Source: Adiantum capillus-veneris (taxonomy: Eukaryota > Streptophyta > Polypodiopsida > Polypodiales > Pteridaceae). Taken from it: a DNA stretch of 64,000 bases. This document shows positions 10,408 to 22,185 of this stretch, piece by piece. The stretch's first letter is position 1, and the number at the start of each line of letters is the position of its first letter. The DNA lies in contig CM043953.1 of assembly GCA_014529385.2 (NCBI GenBank), positions 72,607,872-72,671,871 on the forward strand, read 5' to 3'. Below the pieces are notes generated by a model, which had not been told where the DNA came from, did no database searches, and saw only the letters and a program-made list of their open reading frames with translations. Position numbers and translations under genes: made by a program.

Positions 10408-11920
10408 GGAAATTGTTACAATTGTATGGTATGACCATTTTGTGGGGTGCATAGGACAATTGGACAAGGTCCATTATCTGTGCATGAGCGACATAGTTGA
10501 CTCTATTTGCTATGACATCTGTCGTCAATAGCGTTTATTAGCCATGAGGCCAGACATAATTATCTGAAGCATGGATTCTCCTGAGTACCTTGATAGCGCA
10601 CGCTCGTCACAGGTTACATTTTCTTTCAAAGGCAAGGCCAAGGGCCAATTTTTCAGTATCTCAAGGAGATAGACATGGCCTATTACTGGACTTGTTGAAG
10701 GCAACAAGTTGCTCGGCATGGCCGACTCCTTGTCACTGTTTCTACAAACCGACATAGGATGCTTGCCACACAATACTGGTTAATTTCACTTGAAATTGCT
10801 CGACAAGGTCGATTCTTTTTGTCATGCTATTTGCAGCCACATCCGTTGGCTATTAGTAGTACCAGATTTAGGTGAAGCAAGGCTTCTATTTATGCATCTT
10901 CCATAGTGACTCACCACGTTTGGCATATGCTATGAGCATACAAACTTGGGAAGGATTTGGCAAACGGTTTGCAGATTATTTCATTCCGTATACGACGGAT
11001 GTATATGATACAAGAGGGCGTATATCCATATGTGACAACTCTTTCTCGCACGGCCGATTTGGCTATGAGCCACCTTTACACGAGCTTTCCCTTTGGAATC
11101 TCATAACAACCGGTTGCAACAACAACTACCAAGTTAGCCAAGTTTAAGTTTTTCTTGTTTTTTTTCCATGTTTACACTTTACTTGGCAATTACTGTCATT
11201 GTGCAAAGCAAAGTGCTTTGGCAATTTTACATGAAGCACGGCTTCTCCCTTGTGCCGAGATACTGCCATTGATTTGGAATCAAGGGCTTTGGCACACAAG
11301 TTTGGGGAACTGGCAAAATAGGGAATGTCAGCTCACAGAATCCCTACTAGTTTATTCTGTGCAAGGCACTTATGGTTTTGGTTCTCACGCTTGAGACCGT
11401 TATAGTAGCCAAGGGCTTACGTTTTTGCATGCAAGGCATGCTAAGCAGGTGGCATGGCTTCCACCACTTTATGCATTATGCTTCCGCTATCACACTCGCA
11501 ACTCTGTCAAGGACAGACTAAGTAATGCATTGTTGAACCTGATGGTTGGTTGCTATCAACACCCAACAGCACTAAAAGGAACCTACATCTAGGACTTATT
11601 TCACAGGCAAAGTGCTAATGCTAAGTCATTTTCATACAATCACGACCCTGCAAGGCAGGTAGATCAAGACGTGGTTGTGTTTTTCTGTTACCTCTCTCAA
11701 TGAGAGAGTCATAGCAGAAACTTGTTGCATGCTTATAGGATACGTTGCACGTTATGCATAAGATGCACACGAGCATGGCAATCAACTATACACGTCATAG
11801 TCATTCAAGGAAAGTTTTGCAGCCCAGCATGCTCTTCTTCTCTCTTGTTCTCTCTCTTTAAGGGAATAATGAAAATATTCTAAGAAGCTTTTGATACGTG
11901 TTTTGCTCGTGAGTCAGCCT

Positions 11921-12148
11921 GAGCCAAGGTGCTCTAACTCTCAGCTAGCACGTGGCTAAGATGCTACTCAAATTAGTCTTCATCGGTTTGTCCATTGAAC
12001 ACTAATTTGCACAAGGGCTATAAGCCACACATCAGTGTGAGCCAAGGTGCTCTAACTCTCAGCTAGCACGTGGCTAACATGCTACTCAAATTAGTCTTCA
12101 TCGGTTCATCCATTGAACACTAATTTGCACAAGGGCTATGAGCCACAC
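11921..12148. repeat. Tandem duplication, 118-bp period, two copies
   Basis: Both copies start GAGCCAAGGTGCTCTAACTC and run through GCTACTCAAATTAGTC and CAAGGGCTATRAGCCACAC. They differ at only a few bases, so the duplication is young relative to the element. Non-coding. Confidence 0.9.
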
Positions 12149-13328
12149 AGGCTAAGAGCCATTGTCAGGCCAAGGGTAAGACCCAACTATTGGCATTCTT
12201 TGGGTGATTGTTTTCAAGAGTGAACAGATCTACCCAGGGAAGTATACATCGACGTTAATGGACAAGCAAGGGTCTTGTCATTCAGGATGTTTACAGTGTC
12301 ATTTTTGCACTACATGTTTTCAGTGCGACACTCAAGTTGAGTTTTTGATAAATCTTCAACTCACAGTAGCTGATCTCTACAAGGAAGTATAGATGCAGCA
12401 ATCAGTTGAGACAACATGGCTGTCCACAAGAGCTAGGAAGTTCACTTGTGTGGATTTCTTGCTCTCTCTATAGCACTACGGAGTGTCTATTGTTTGGGGT
12501 ACGACCCGGAGGGTGATTGCTAAATCACCCCATAGGCATTGAGGATCACAGTTTGATCTCTCCCAGTTACACTCTCAAGGAAAGAATTCCGCAATCTACC
12601 ACACGGTAGCGGACGAATTCAACTTTTCGAGTTGATTCCAATCATTATGTACATGGTTAACTATGTTGGTTCCGTTCCTGCTAGCTGAGCAGTTTCTACA
12701 GAGGGTCTTACCAAGGGGTTTGACTACGTAGATGTTAACCAAAGGGGTTGGATTGCGCAGGCAACACCCACGGTTTTCAGTGCAAGTCATATAAATACGC
12801 TTGAATGTTTCAAAGCCATGCCAAGGGCATGTTGGAACAGAGTATTTTGGACTGTAGCGTCCACTATACCTTATGCTGTTACGAACCTAGTTGTAGGGTT
12901 CGATTTGGCACATGTTGTCACATGGGATACAACATGGTCTAGGAACTCAAGGAGTTCAGTTTAGCCAGTGTGGAGCATGATAATGAGGGTCCCTCTCACT
13001 CTTGCCGCGGAGTGTTTGCAGTTACCTCCACACACAAGTGACAGCTCGTACTTGATGGATGTCGCTTTTCTTGATATCCTTGTTTGAGACATATTCCACA
13101 TGTGGAGAATATGAGTCTCTTGGACTGACACTGGCGCCAACTTTTTACCAATGTGCCGCGACGAAGTCCCTAGGTGCTGGTCGCATCTATTGGTTCGACC
13201 ATTTTAAGCACACAGTATCAGGAGCAATTTCACTGGCCAGAAATTGTCGGGTACTAAGTACAAACTTGTTACGATTACAAGTACTGTGAAACCACCTTAA
13301 CGGAGGGTCGTTTCTACATATAGCTAAG

Positions 13329-13506
13329 TATGCTATGTACATGAGAATGTCTCATGGTTGGTACTTAGGTGTGACTGGGTTGTCACATTCTGTTATGGTC
13401 CAACTTTTGTTGCAAAATATGCTATATTCATGAGAATGTCTCATGGTTGGTACCTAGGTGTGATCGGGTTGTCACATTCTATTATGGTCCAAATTTGTTG
13501 CAAGAC
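13329..13506. repeat. Tandem duplication, 89-bp period, two copies
   Basis: Two copies starting TATGCTAT share CATGAGAATGTCTCATGG (itself a small dyad) and GGTTGTCACATTCT. Located inside the LTR element interior; non-coding. Confidence 0.9.
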
Positions 13507-13958
13507 TTTCACGTACGTACCGTGGAAAGTCTCGTCATGGAATTGCGGTTCGGATATGTTTGTGTTAAATGCATGCACACTAGGTGTTATGGGCCCTAGT
13601 GTTTAACACAAATTTATTCGGAGCGGCATGCAAATTCATGGACATTATTGTTTCTGTAATTTTTTGCACCGCCAGTGCAATCTCTCTTGCAGATTTAGTA
13701 TGAGTTTACACCCTGCCATACAAGGTGATGGCTGAGTATGGGTGTTCGTGATTCGCTGCTTGAAACTCCAATTTGCTTTCAACCTAGTTGGTTGTCTACA
13801 TTCCATATCGAGTATATCGCTGGATAATCAATGATTGAGTCATAGTTTGTCGTCAGTCATGGGCGACTGTCTGTAAGTGGTTGGGGGAAAGCACCTCACT
13901 CTTACTGTTGCTATTCATCCCGTGTAGGATGGGCAGCTTACAATCATTCTATTTAGTA

Positions 13959-14033
13959 CTAAAGGATATGCAAAGTGCATACGTTAGTAAAGCACGCTAA
14001 AGGATATGCTAAGTGCATACGTTAGCAAGAAGT
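13959..14033. repeat. Tandem duplication, 37-bp period, two copies
   Basis: CTAAAGGATATGCAAAGTGC and CTAAAGGATATGCTAAGTGC, each followed by ATACGTTAG, start at 13959 and 13996. Confidence 0.85.
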
Positions 14034-14584
14034 GAAACAACTAGATCGGTTACCTTTCTGGTTTGGAGTTTGCTTCATATGATGAAAGGCATGTTACGGC
14101 TAGTTCTAGTCTCTGCATGTTATTCTCAAGTTATCAACCTTAATCATCAGTTTGGATGAGGTTGACTATTGGCAAGAAACCACCGCAAGTCAAGGACTTG
14201 GTTGCTGATGATGAGTATGTCAGCATAGTACTTTCCTGGAAAGATTAGCCGAGATTATATTGCACATTCCAGTACCTTCAGAAAGTCTGAAACCTGGGTA
14301 TGCATTTAAACACCTCTTAGTTGTGATAACTCGTTTAGCATTCTCAAGTGAGTTCTAAATGGAGCCTTCACACTCTTTTGATTATGAGTCGGTTAACCAA
14401 GATGGTTGCACAGGGACAACAATGTAGAAAATCAAGCTGTTACTCTTGATTTCATTGAACCTCCCAATGAACCGGGTTCCGATTCAACGAACCATTGGAT
14501 CCATGAGGGATGCCACGGTGGAAAACATTAGTGTTCTTATGAAGACACCACCACTTGTGTTTTCGAGGACGAAAACGCTTCTCC

Positions 14585-14594
14585 AAGGGGGGAG
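14585..14594 (+). other. Polypurine tract
   Basis: AAGGGGGGAG lies three bases before the 3' LTR, the expected site for plus-strand priming. Confidence 0.75.
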
Positions 14595-14597
14595 TAA

Positions 14598-14750
14598 TGT
14601 CATGCCAAGGGTAGGACTAGACGGGAACGGCCCAGGCAATGTGCCGGACACACATGCAGTAAAGGGGTCTGTATATGGAAGAGGGCCAAGGGCCTATATA
14701 TAGGATGGTTGGGAGGTTATTCGCATGTCTGTCTACCCGCTGGTCTAACA
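14598..14750 (+). repeat. 3' LTR (153 bp)
   Basis: Same termini as the 5' LTR, with three substitutions between them. Followed by target duplication AGTAA (14751-14755). Confidence 0.9.
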
Positions 14751-14839
14751 AGTAACAACCATATACATCACAGCTCCATGCTTCTCATCAACCATGGAAT
14801 ACTAGAGAATCCAAAAATAATTACAAGCACACAAGTTAA

Positions 14840-16160
14840 CACTAGGTTGGTAACCTAACAGCACATAAAAGTGTCCTTTCAGGGTTTTGAAAAAAACCTC
14901 CAAAACCATAATAGATCCACTCATTTTGTAAAATCCTCTCATGAGGTTATAGTTCAAGGCCTACTACACATGTAAAAAATAAGAAACTTGTAAAATTTCT
15001 CATCTTTTGGTCACACCAAGCCTCCAAAGTTGATGGACCAGTACATTTTCATCAAAACAGTCATTTCTTACATTTTGTTGCATAAAAATAATATTAGGGA
15101 TTTTTGTAGGACTTGAGATAAATTCCCTAGTTAACTTCAATGGTTTGGTGATCATAACATATGATTGCTTCTCACTCACTATTTTTTGTTTTGCCAAAAG
15201 AAATAGGTACAAAAAAGTTGAATTTTTACCATTCTGCAAACCTATCATCAAAGTTTCTATAGCCACGCTCAATAAAAATAATATATGCATGTTTTCTTAG
15301 TTCCCTATTGTCCTTTAGGTTCATAAGGATCCATGGAGCATGTCAAAAGAATATTACATGTCTTACCAAGGGGAATCTTGGGGACAAAGATGAAGTGCTA
15401 AATACAGCAAACATGAAAAAACTGGGTTCAACATTATGAGTTGTAGAATCCCGAAGAAACTATTCAATATCTAGCCAAATTTGATCCTTATGACTAGATA
15501 TGGTTACTACCTACAAAATGCATGTAGTTGTCACAAAAAACTAACAATATTGAAAAAACTATACTTGATATACTAGAATGTTTCGTTTTCTTCTATAATT
15601 GAAAAAATCAACCATCATTGTCTACTATGCAAAATAGGGTATTAGGTGCCCCAAAACTCAATGAATATTAGCTTTATGTTACAATATGCGACATAGAAAA
15701 TCAAAACTGCATTTGGATATCATGAAATCCACCAAAAAAATAATAGAAGAGCTAAAATTGGCTAAAAAACAGGATTTGACCATTTTTGTACTTTGGTCAA
15801 AACTTACAACTTTAACATTTATTTCTCCTTAGAAGCATGAGGACATGTTGAGGACTACTAAAGATAGTTCTCTAGCGTTATAGACCTCACAAACATGAAT
15901 TCTAGAGTGGTATAGTTGCAAAAAGTTGAAAAAAGCCAAAAACAGGCCCCGTTTTTTCACACAATTTAGGTTGTGAAATGTTGTGCAAAGACAAGGTTAA
16001 AGATGGAATTGATCTTCCAAAAAAATTTCGAGTTTTTTTCAGCTCATGAGACAACTTTCTAGATAGATAACACCTCAAAATCCATTTTGAAACTCTTGAC
16101 ATAATTCAAGGAAAATGGTCACTTAACAGGACATAAAAGTGTCCCATTACCAACCTAGTG
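14840..16160. mobile_element. Non-autonomous DNA transposon, CACTA-type termini flanked by TTAA
   Basis: CACTAGGTTGGTAA (14840-14853) is exactly inverted at the right end as TTACCAACCTAGTG (16147-16160). The element is 1321 bp, AT-rich, and holds no frame longer than about 100 residues. TTAA lies directly outside both ends (14836-14839 and 16161-16164). A subterminal motif ACATAAAAGTGTCC occurs near both ends in direct orientation. The CACTA start suggests the En/Spm (CACTA) superfamily, but those make 3-bp duplications, while a TTAA target is the hallmark of piggyBac-type elements. The superfamily is therefore open. No transposase is encoded. Confidence 0.7.
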
Positions 16161-16164
16161 TTAA

Positions 16165-16632
16165 TAAGGGAGCCACTCTGCAAAACAGAATGAAAGTATA
16201 CCCTAAACCATAACCCTAGCCAAAACAGGGGAGGCCAACCCCAAACAAACCAACACATACCGTACTAAATAAAAAGTGCATTTCATTGATAGTGCCGGCC
16301 AAACGGGGCCCATGGTTCTCATCGCCAACAGCTCGCTTAGAGTGCCACCGTGATGCTGCTACTGCCAGTGGCACACGTCATGCCTCAAAACAAAACCCAA
16401 GTTTGTCCGAACATCTGGCTCAAGATGCCAAAAAAAAACAAGTTGCACCATTGAACCACTAAGGCCACACCGTCACCATGTCACGAACCTGAAGACCATT
16501 ATTAGGTGAGCCAAGCACCTACAAAAAATTTCTTGAGTACAGTCGCCACTAAGCAGGTAGGAATCTCGCACATGCCTCTTGCTTGACTGCCAACCCAAGA
16601 AGTACCATGCAACACTCAACGAATCTGACTCT
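16165..16632. other. No recognisable gene
   Basis: Mixed sequence between the DNA transposon and the truncated left LTR of the copia element. Nothing identifiable. Confidence 0.4.
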
Positions 16633-18099
16633 TTGTGTCGTGTGTCTCCGTCTATGGTGCTCTCCGATCCCCTTCAATCGGTATCAGAGTGACAGGTGTG
16701 AGAGCGTAGATGGACGGCTTCGCGATGAACTCGTCGGCTATGGCAGAGAGGTCACAGATCTGAGCAAAGAAATAGAGGAGGCTTGTGGACAGCCATATAG
16801 AGGCTTGCAAAAGAGATCTCGGGAGATTCCTAGTGCTCACATATCAGTCCACAGTTCCTCTATAGATCAGCCCACTGTGTACAACATTTTCCCTCTTCTC
16901 GGCAAGCTTTGCAACGGCTACATCGGCGACAGATTGGAGCTTGGAGCTTCCATGGACATGGAAGCATTGTGAGATTGATACATTCAGCTCACGCATCGAG
17001 GTGGGAAGTGAGTTTGAGCCTTTCTATGAGCTCAAAGAAGCACAGAAGAAAGTCGTTCAATTTTTGGCACTTTGACAGCAGTCTACTGTTTTGCTCATAA
17101 CTTGAGCTACAAAGCTCCGATTCCAAAACTTTTTGGTTCAAAATGGATCTGTCTTCAAGCTCTACGACTTTGTAGAAGGAATTGTTTTTTTATTCTGAGT
17201 GCAAGTGGGTCTGAAATTAAAAACACAGAGACTATTTTTCAGGACAGTTTTGGGCTCTGTTGTTTTCTTTGCTGCAGACAGCTTACCCGTGCACACTGCA
17301 GGTAGCAGGCACATTTGCAAGTGTTACAAGATCGGGTTTGACTCCCAGGTATAGGTTGAGTCTAGTAGTCCCATAGGTGTTGCCAATTGCAGTTGAGTGG
17401 TTCTTCTGCAGTGTGTGGCTTGCATACATGGTCTTTGAGCGGGTAATGCTCTATGTATGTTTATGTGGTGAGCAGTAGATCTTGTGAACAAGTGTAGAGG
17501 TTGGTTGTGGATGACATGTATGGTTACCTGTGGTACTCTTTGTGAGCATTTACTGGATACACGTTTGCAGAGCTTATGCATGTATGTTGAGTGTAGTTTG
17601 ATGCGCATTGATTGCTCATTGTATTGAGCTTGCAAGACAATGGTTATTTTGTGTTGATAGCCATTGTGCGTTGAAACTCTGGTGAAATTTTCCCAGGAGT
17701 TTTATGCGCATAAGTTGATGCGATCCAGGTTGTGATTGCGATTGCACTCAGTGATTACGTGCGGTGTTCTCTGTAGGTGGGAGATTTGTGTGTGTGTGTG
17801 CATCGATACCGCACAATGTGGGCTTGGTGATTAGCTCATAGTTTGACATGCGTACAATTATCTTGGCACACTCACAGGAGTGAATATTGTGATGTATGCT
17901 TGTGTGGCTATGAGCTAGGTAGCCGGATTCGAGTCGTATTGAGTTGTGATTTTGTGCAAGGTTTTGCACGGTTATTGGTGCAATTTTGCATCAGGTTTTG
18001 ATCCATATTTGCAGACTTTTGTTGATGCGATTCGAGCCAGTTTAGGGCTGATTTGGTTGACATTTGCTACTCATTGTTGGTTGCTCTTTTGTGAGCATT

Positions 18100-19960
18100 A
18101 TGGCTGGTTTTTCATTTGACTTCCAGCGTTATGGTCTGACACAGTTTGATGGTGCAGATTTTGTTGCTTGGAAGGAGCATATGCTTGTTGCATTGGCGGA
18201 TTTGGGGCAGGATAAACCCTTGCGTGGTTTATCGGTGAATCCCATGTCTATGCATGATGATGATTGGCAGGATCTTGATGAGTTAGCCATGTCTACGATT
18301 TGTTTGCATCTGGTTGAGTCTGTTTACTGGCAGGTCTCAAGGGAGACTACAACTCATGCTTTATGGCAGAGTTTACATGCAATGTACGCGGCATCCATGT
18401 GTACAGGGGACTTTAGTCCCACTTCTATGTCCCTGGGAGAGATTGGTCACACACGCAAGTTTCGATGGCATAGAGACTTGACATGTTGGCATTGTGGACA
18501 TAGAGGGCACATTAGGCGTCGATGTTTCAGGCGTTTGAGACAACAGAGGCGACAGATGCGTGATGCAGATTTGGGCATGACAGATGCTAGTGAGATCAGT
18601 ACGGTGGTTACTGAGTATGCTTGTGACGGCGATGTCACATTTACATCTAGCTTGTCTTTAGACGATCTTATGTCTACGGATTGCATATCGGATTGCACAT
18701 TGTCTTCACATTGGTTACTAGATTCAGATGCTACTTTCCATGTCACGTCACATCGTGAGTGGTTTAGTACGTTTTCTAGTGGGAGACTTGGTTGTGTGCA
18801 CATGGCTGATGGTGTTGTGTATAACATTGAGGGTGCAGGAGACGTATGTTTGTCCTTGCCCAGTGGTATGAGATTTACCCTGCGTCATGTGCGTTATGTG
18901 CTAGATCTGAGATGGGATTTGATCTGTCAGACAGTTACGGGATAGTGGATGTCGAGTATCGCTGCTTGAGCGATCTTTTGCGTTGCATTTGGGTTCGCTA
19001 GTGATTGCGAGAGGTGCTAGAGTTGGCACATGGTACCCATTGCACGTAGTACTGGTGCGAGATGGTCGAGTCTCAATCTTGTTACAGCCATGCAGAGAGC
19101 GAGAGACCCGGACAGTCTCTTTTGCTCATGGGTTGCAGGGTGCTTTGCATGGAGTGCAGAGTAGTGAGCTCGTTGTGCACACAGTTGGGGCACGACTTGA
19201 GCAGTCACACAGAGAGGTGACACAGTCAGACATGCATGCTTTGCTAGTGACTGAGCAAAGCAGAGAGTCAGTTGTGTGAGATACTTCTATGCAAGATAGA
19301 CAAGTAGAGCGGTCTTGCTCTAGTGAGTCACGACAGGAGGACGTTGTGCAAGAGTCTATGCATAAGGAGTTAGAGCATGAGAGCTCTAGTGAGTCACAAC
19401 AGATTGAGTGGTCATGTTTGCAGTGGATGATTGCAGAGGAGGCTGAGATGTCAGCGATTATGCAATCATTCCTTTCTATGCTCGACAGTGAGCATGGGGA
19501 TATAGTTGTGTAGGATATGTCTTCCAGCAGACACCTAGAGCAGCTGGTTTGCTCTGAGGTTGCACGATAGGTTGATGCGTCTTTTGCAGACAGTCAAGAG
19601 ATGCATGTGACTGACACACCTTGTCAGTCAGAGATGCCTATTGCCAGGGATATATATGTTGATGCATGCTCCGTAGAGCTAGCAGGGCCCGCTAGCATTG
19701 CATCGGCATTCGGTGGTCTCATGTATGAGATGCTGAGCTTGAGACCAGATATCGCAGCTGCAGTGGGAGCATTTGCAGTTGGGGTTGTCAGTCGTTTGTT
19801 GACTGATGATGGCATAGTGCACGAGAGAGATATGCAGGTATTGCATACATACTTGCAGTACGTGTGCGGTACGTCTGGTGGTGTATGGACAGTCGGATGC
19901 ACACGATCACAGCCAGCCAGTGGGCATCGGTTGAGAGCGGTTTTCTCTCACCTTTTGTAG
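18100..19960 (+). pseudogene. Ty1/copia gag-pol remnant (gag, protease, RNase H fragments)
   Basis: Gag starts at ATG 18100 (MAGFSFDFQRYGL, then FDGADFVAWKEHM, a copia gag opening). A CCHC zinc knuckle CWHCGHRGHIRRRC lies around residues 129-142. The protease-like motif is WLLDSDATFHVTS, where the catalytic D-S-G has become D-S-D. The frame ends in TAG near 18943. After a frame change, VIARGARVGTWYPLH matches the segment that in copia precedes integrase. At 19601-19960 SAFGGLMYEMLSLRPDIAAAVG matches the region where RT passes into RNase H. Integrase and the RT catalytic core are absent, so the element suffered large internal deletions as well as point damage. Confidence 0.75.
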
Positions 19961-20013
19961 TCTTTAGATTAGGTTCTTTTGCTTAAAGGCACAGTTGCCT
20001 TTAAGTGGGAGGT

Positions 20014-20204
20014 TGTTGGGGTATAGGTGCCTGTACCTTGCCCGGCCGCCCAGAGTCTGGGTGCCCACTGACTTGTATACCTTATACATAGCAGAAGTGT
20101 ATAAGAGGCTGCTGACTCTTTTGAGTCTCCCCACCCATATCTGTGTGTCGTGTGTCTCCTTCTCTCTCTCACTCTCCGTCTGTGGTGCTCTGCGATCCCC
20201 TTCA
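20014..20204 (+). repeat. 3' LTR of the copia element (191 bp)
   Basis: Starts TGTTGGGG after the purine tract and ends CCCCTTCA. Its right part is shared with 16633-16676. Confidence 0.7.
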
Positions 20205-21423
20205 GGTCGGGCAACTGGTTGGGGCAAGCCCTTGTCCTTTGTGACCCATCACCCTCCAAACCAAGGTAGCCCGATGATGCTAGCACGTTGCGTCTCTCAC
20301 ATCACTCTCCTCCTTAAAAGTCACCCACCTCATGAATAAGAGCAAAAGGACATAAAACCGCCCCAAAAACCTCACAACTATTAGATTTCAAGATGTACTT
20401 CATTTCTTAGAATCTTACCCTTCACTTTTGTATTTTAAATGTTTCGAAAGCTTTTCTTTGAAGTGAGCCAATGTGTGACATGTGGACGTGTTCTTAGCTC
20501 TCAACATTTTCTCAAGCTCCATTATAAAGAGTATCGAAGTACATTAGATCTAGCTAGGTGGCAGCTATCATATTAGAGGTATAGTGAAGTATGTACTTTG
20601 CATACTTTGCTTTAAAGCTAATTGTTAGCCATATTTTTAGGTTGATTGTAATCCTTTTGTTTGTGCAGCTAAACTAGCCCATATTTGCAAAAAGGAGTCT
20701 TCGAGATTATTACCCTGTTGGTCGCAACAAGGAATATATTTTAGAGCCCACAAAAAGAAGGATCGTCAGAGGCATGCACTAAGTTGTGGCTCGAAGCTTT
20801 TTGGATTGCATGAGGGCCGGATGAATTTTGGGTGCAATTGTGGACCATTGGATACAACCTATTGATTAGTGCCACATGGCAACAAACACTCTTTTTTACT
20901 AATTTTTGTCGGCCTTGTGAGAGGATCATCGATGAGATACTCATACATGAAGCCACGTGAGGTCCTTATGGTAAGTTGATGGACACATCGATTGCTCTTT
21001 TGCTTTTCTAATGTGGGCCTTGTCATGAAGCTCTAGGTGAATTTTGTGGCTGTTAATGTGGAAAGTTTTTTTACTAGCATACTTACTATAGGAAATTTTT
21101 CGATATTCAATATGTGAGCATTGTTTGTTTGGATACTTACACTAAGGGTGGGTTCAGATTAGGCGACGGAAGAAAAATGCAAAGGGGCGTCGATCCTCCA
21201 TGACGAAATTTGATTGGTTGGAGTTGAGGCACTCTTCTGCCGGGCCCTCCATTTTTCTTCTGACCCCCCCCCCCCCGGGAAAGAGTTGATGGCCTCTCTC
21301 AACCCCCTTCATTTTTTCACTTTTCCTCCTTCACACTATTCACACTAGGCAGCGACAGATTTACGAAGGCTTGTTTCTTCCGCCGCTTCATTCTAAATTA
21401 GGTTGCAACTTCATTTATGTAAA

Positions 21424-21425
<2 letters not shown>
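20205..21425. other. No recognisable gene
   Basis: AT-rich flank of the copia element, with only short frames of no visible family. A C13 run occurs near 21265. Confidence 0.4.
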
Positions 21426-21489
<64 letters not shown>

Positions 21490-21548
21490 ACGCGCGCGCG
21501 CGCACGCGCGCACGTGTGTGCGTGCATGCATCTACGCACATGCACACA
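21426..21548. repeat. Compound microsatellite (TC)n(CA)n(CG)n
   Basis: A TC run, then CA from about 21465, then CGCGCGCGCGCGCACGCGCG, then mixed GT/CA steps ending near 21548. Alternating purine-pyrimidine over about 80 nt. Short frames through it are artefacts. Confidence 0.9.
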
Positions 21549-22054
21549 CAGAGAATACAAATATCGCGCTATAGCATGGAACAAAATCTACAAATGAGGG
21601 TGAGAAAGGTGTCAATTTATCAAGGTTTCAAGCAAGGCATTAAAATAATAAGCCACGAAATTCAAAGTTTGTTGACTATTAACTCCTTGGACATGTCCAT
21701 GAGACAACGACTTTACAAGACTACAAGCCTAGCCTTTAGGCTTATTCCCTTCTACGAGGATGACGATGATAGCCTTACATCAAGTCATGATGTCAGCGTG
21801 AACACGTATGGTTCATACGCCATCAAACATGTTGTATTTTCTCCTCCTTGAATTTTAAATCCAAACTTTTTGGTCTCCTCCTTGAAATTTAAGGGCAAAC
21901 CAATGAGATTTATAAGCTTTGTGCCAAATCGAAATGCCATAATTTTGACCTTTAAAATTTAAGGTTCAAACATATCACAACAGATTTTTTAATTTTCAAA
22001 TGACTACAAACCACGAGGTTGGGGGCAACATTTCCACATTGTGACTTACCTCAA

Positions 22055-22185
22055 CATCATGAGCTTCTGTAAGGGAGGCGTCGTATATCTAGCTAGGTAC
22101 GATTGGCCCACCGGGTCGGCGGTCCCCTGCCCCCAATCGTACCTAGCTAGGTATGCGGTGCCTCTGGAGCAGAAGCTCATGATAT
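22055..22185. repeat. Inverted repeat (hairpin), ~53-bp arms, ~25-nt loop
   Basis: The left arm (22055-22107) runs from CATCATGAGCTTCTG to CTAGCTAGGTACGATTGG. The right arm (22133-22185) returns CCAATCGTACCTAGCTAGG and then CAGAAGCTCATGAT. The central 18 bp pair perfectly; the outer part has mismatches and bulges. Size and shape would suit a small foldback element or a small-RNA precursor. Confidence 0.8.

Larger units (their letters stand above)
8939..14750 (+). mobile_element. Complete LTR retrotransposon with short LTRs and long non-coding interior (LARD-like)
   Basis: Two 153-bp LTRs, TG...CA ended, lie at 8939-9091 and 14598-14750 and differ at only three positions by my alignment. The whole is flanked by the 5-bp direct duplication AGTAA (8934-8938 and 14751-14755). 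A primer site complementary to initiator Met-tRNA follows the 5' LTR and a purine tract precedes the 3' LTR. These features show a bona fide retrotransposition product, probably recent given about 2% LTR divergence. The 5.5-kb interior contains no gag-pol: the longest frames are about 90-115 residues and I see no protease, RT, RNase H or integrase motif. Just before the purine tract one frame reads VFEDENASPRG, the usual C-terminal wording of plant Ty3/gypsy pol, suggesting descent from that group. It must rely on another element's enzymes. Confidence 0.85.
16633..20204 (+). mobile_element. Decayed Ty1/copia element with truncated 5' LTR
   Basis: The 3' LTR is 20014-20204 (TGTTGGGGTATAGG...CCCCTTCA), preceded by the purine tract AAGTGGGAGG. 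Only the last ~44 bp of the matching 5' LTR remain (16633-16676, sharing GTGTCGTGTGTCTCC and GATCCCCTTCA), lacking one CT-rich insertion present in the 3' copy. A degenerate Met-tRNA primer site (CGGTATCAGAGT, 16679-16690) follows. A leader of about 1.4 kb leads to gag at 18100. The order gag, protease, then directly RNase H-region fragments fits copia, with integrase and most of RT missing. No target duplication can be read because the 5' end is lost. Confidence 0.75.

Noticed and set aside
18983-19513. Separate small genes after the copia gag frame
   Set aside because: They align in order with the pre-integrase and linker parts of a decayed copia pol, so they belong to the element.
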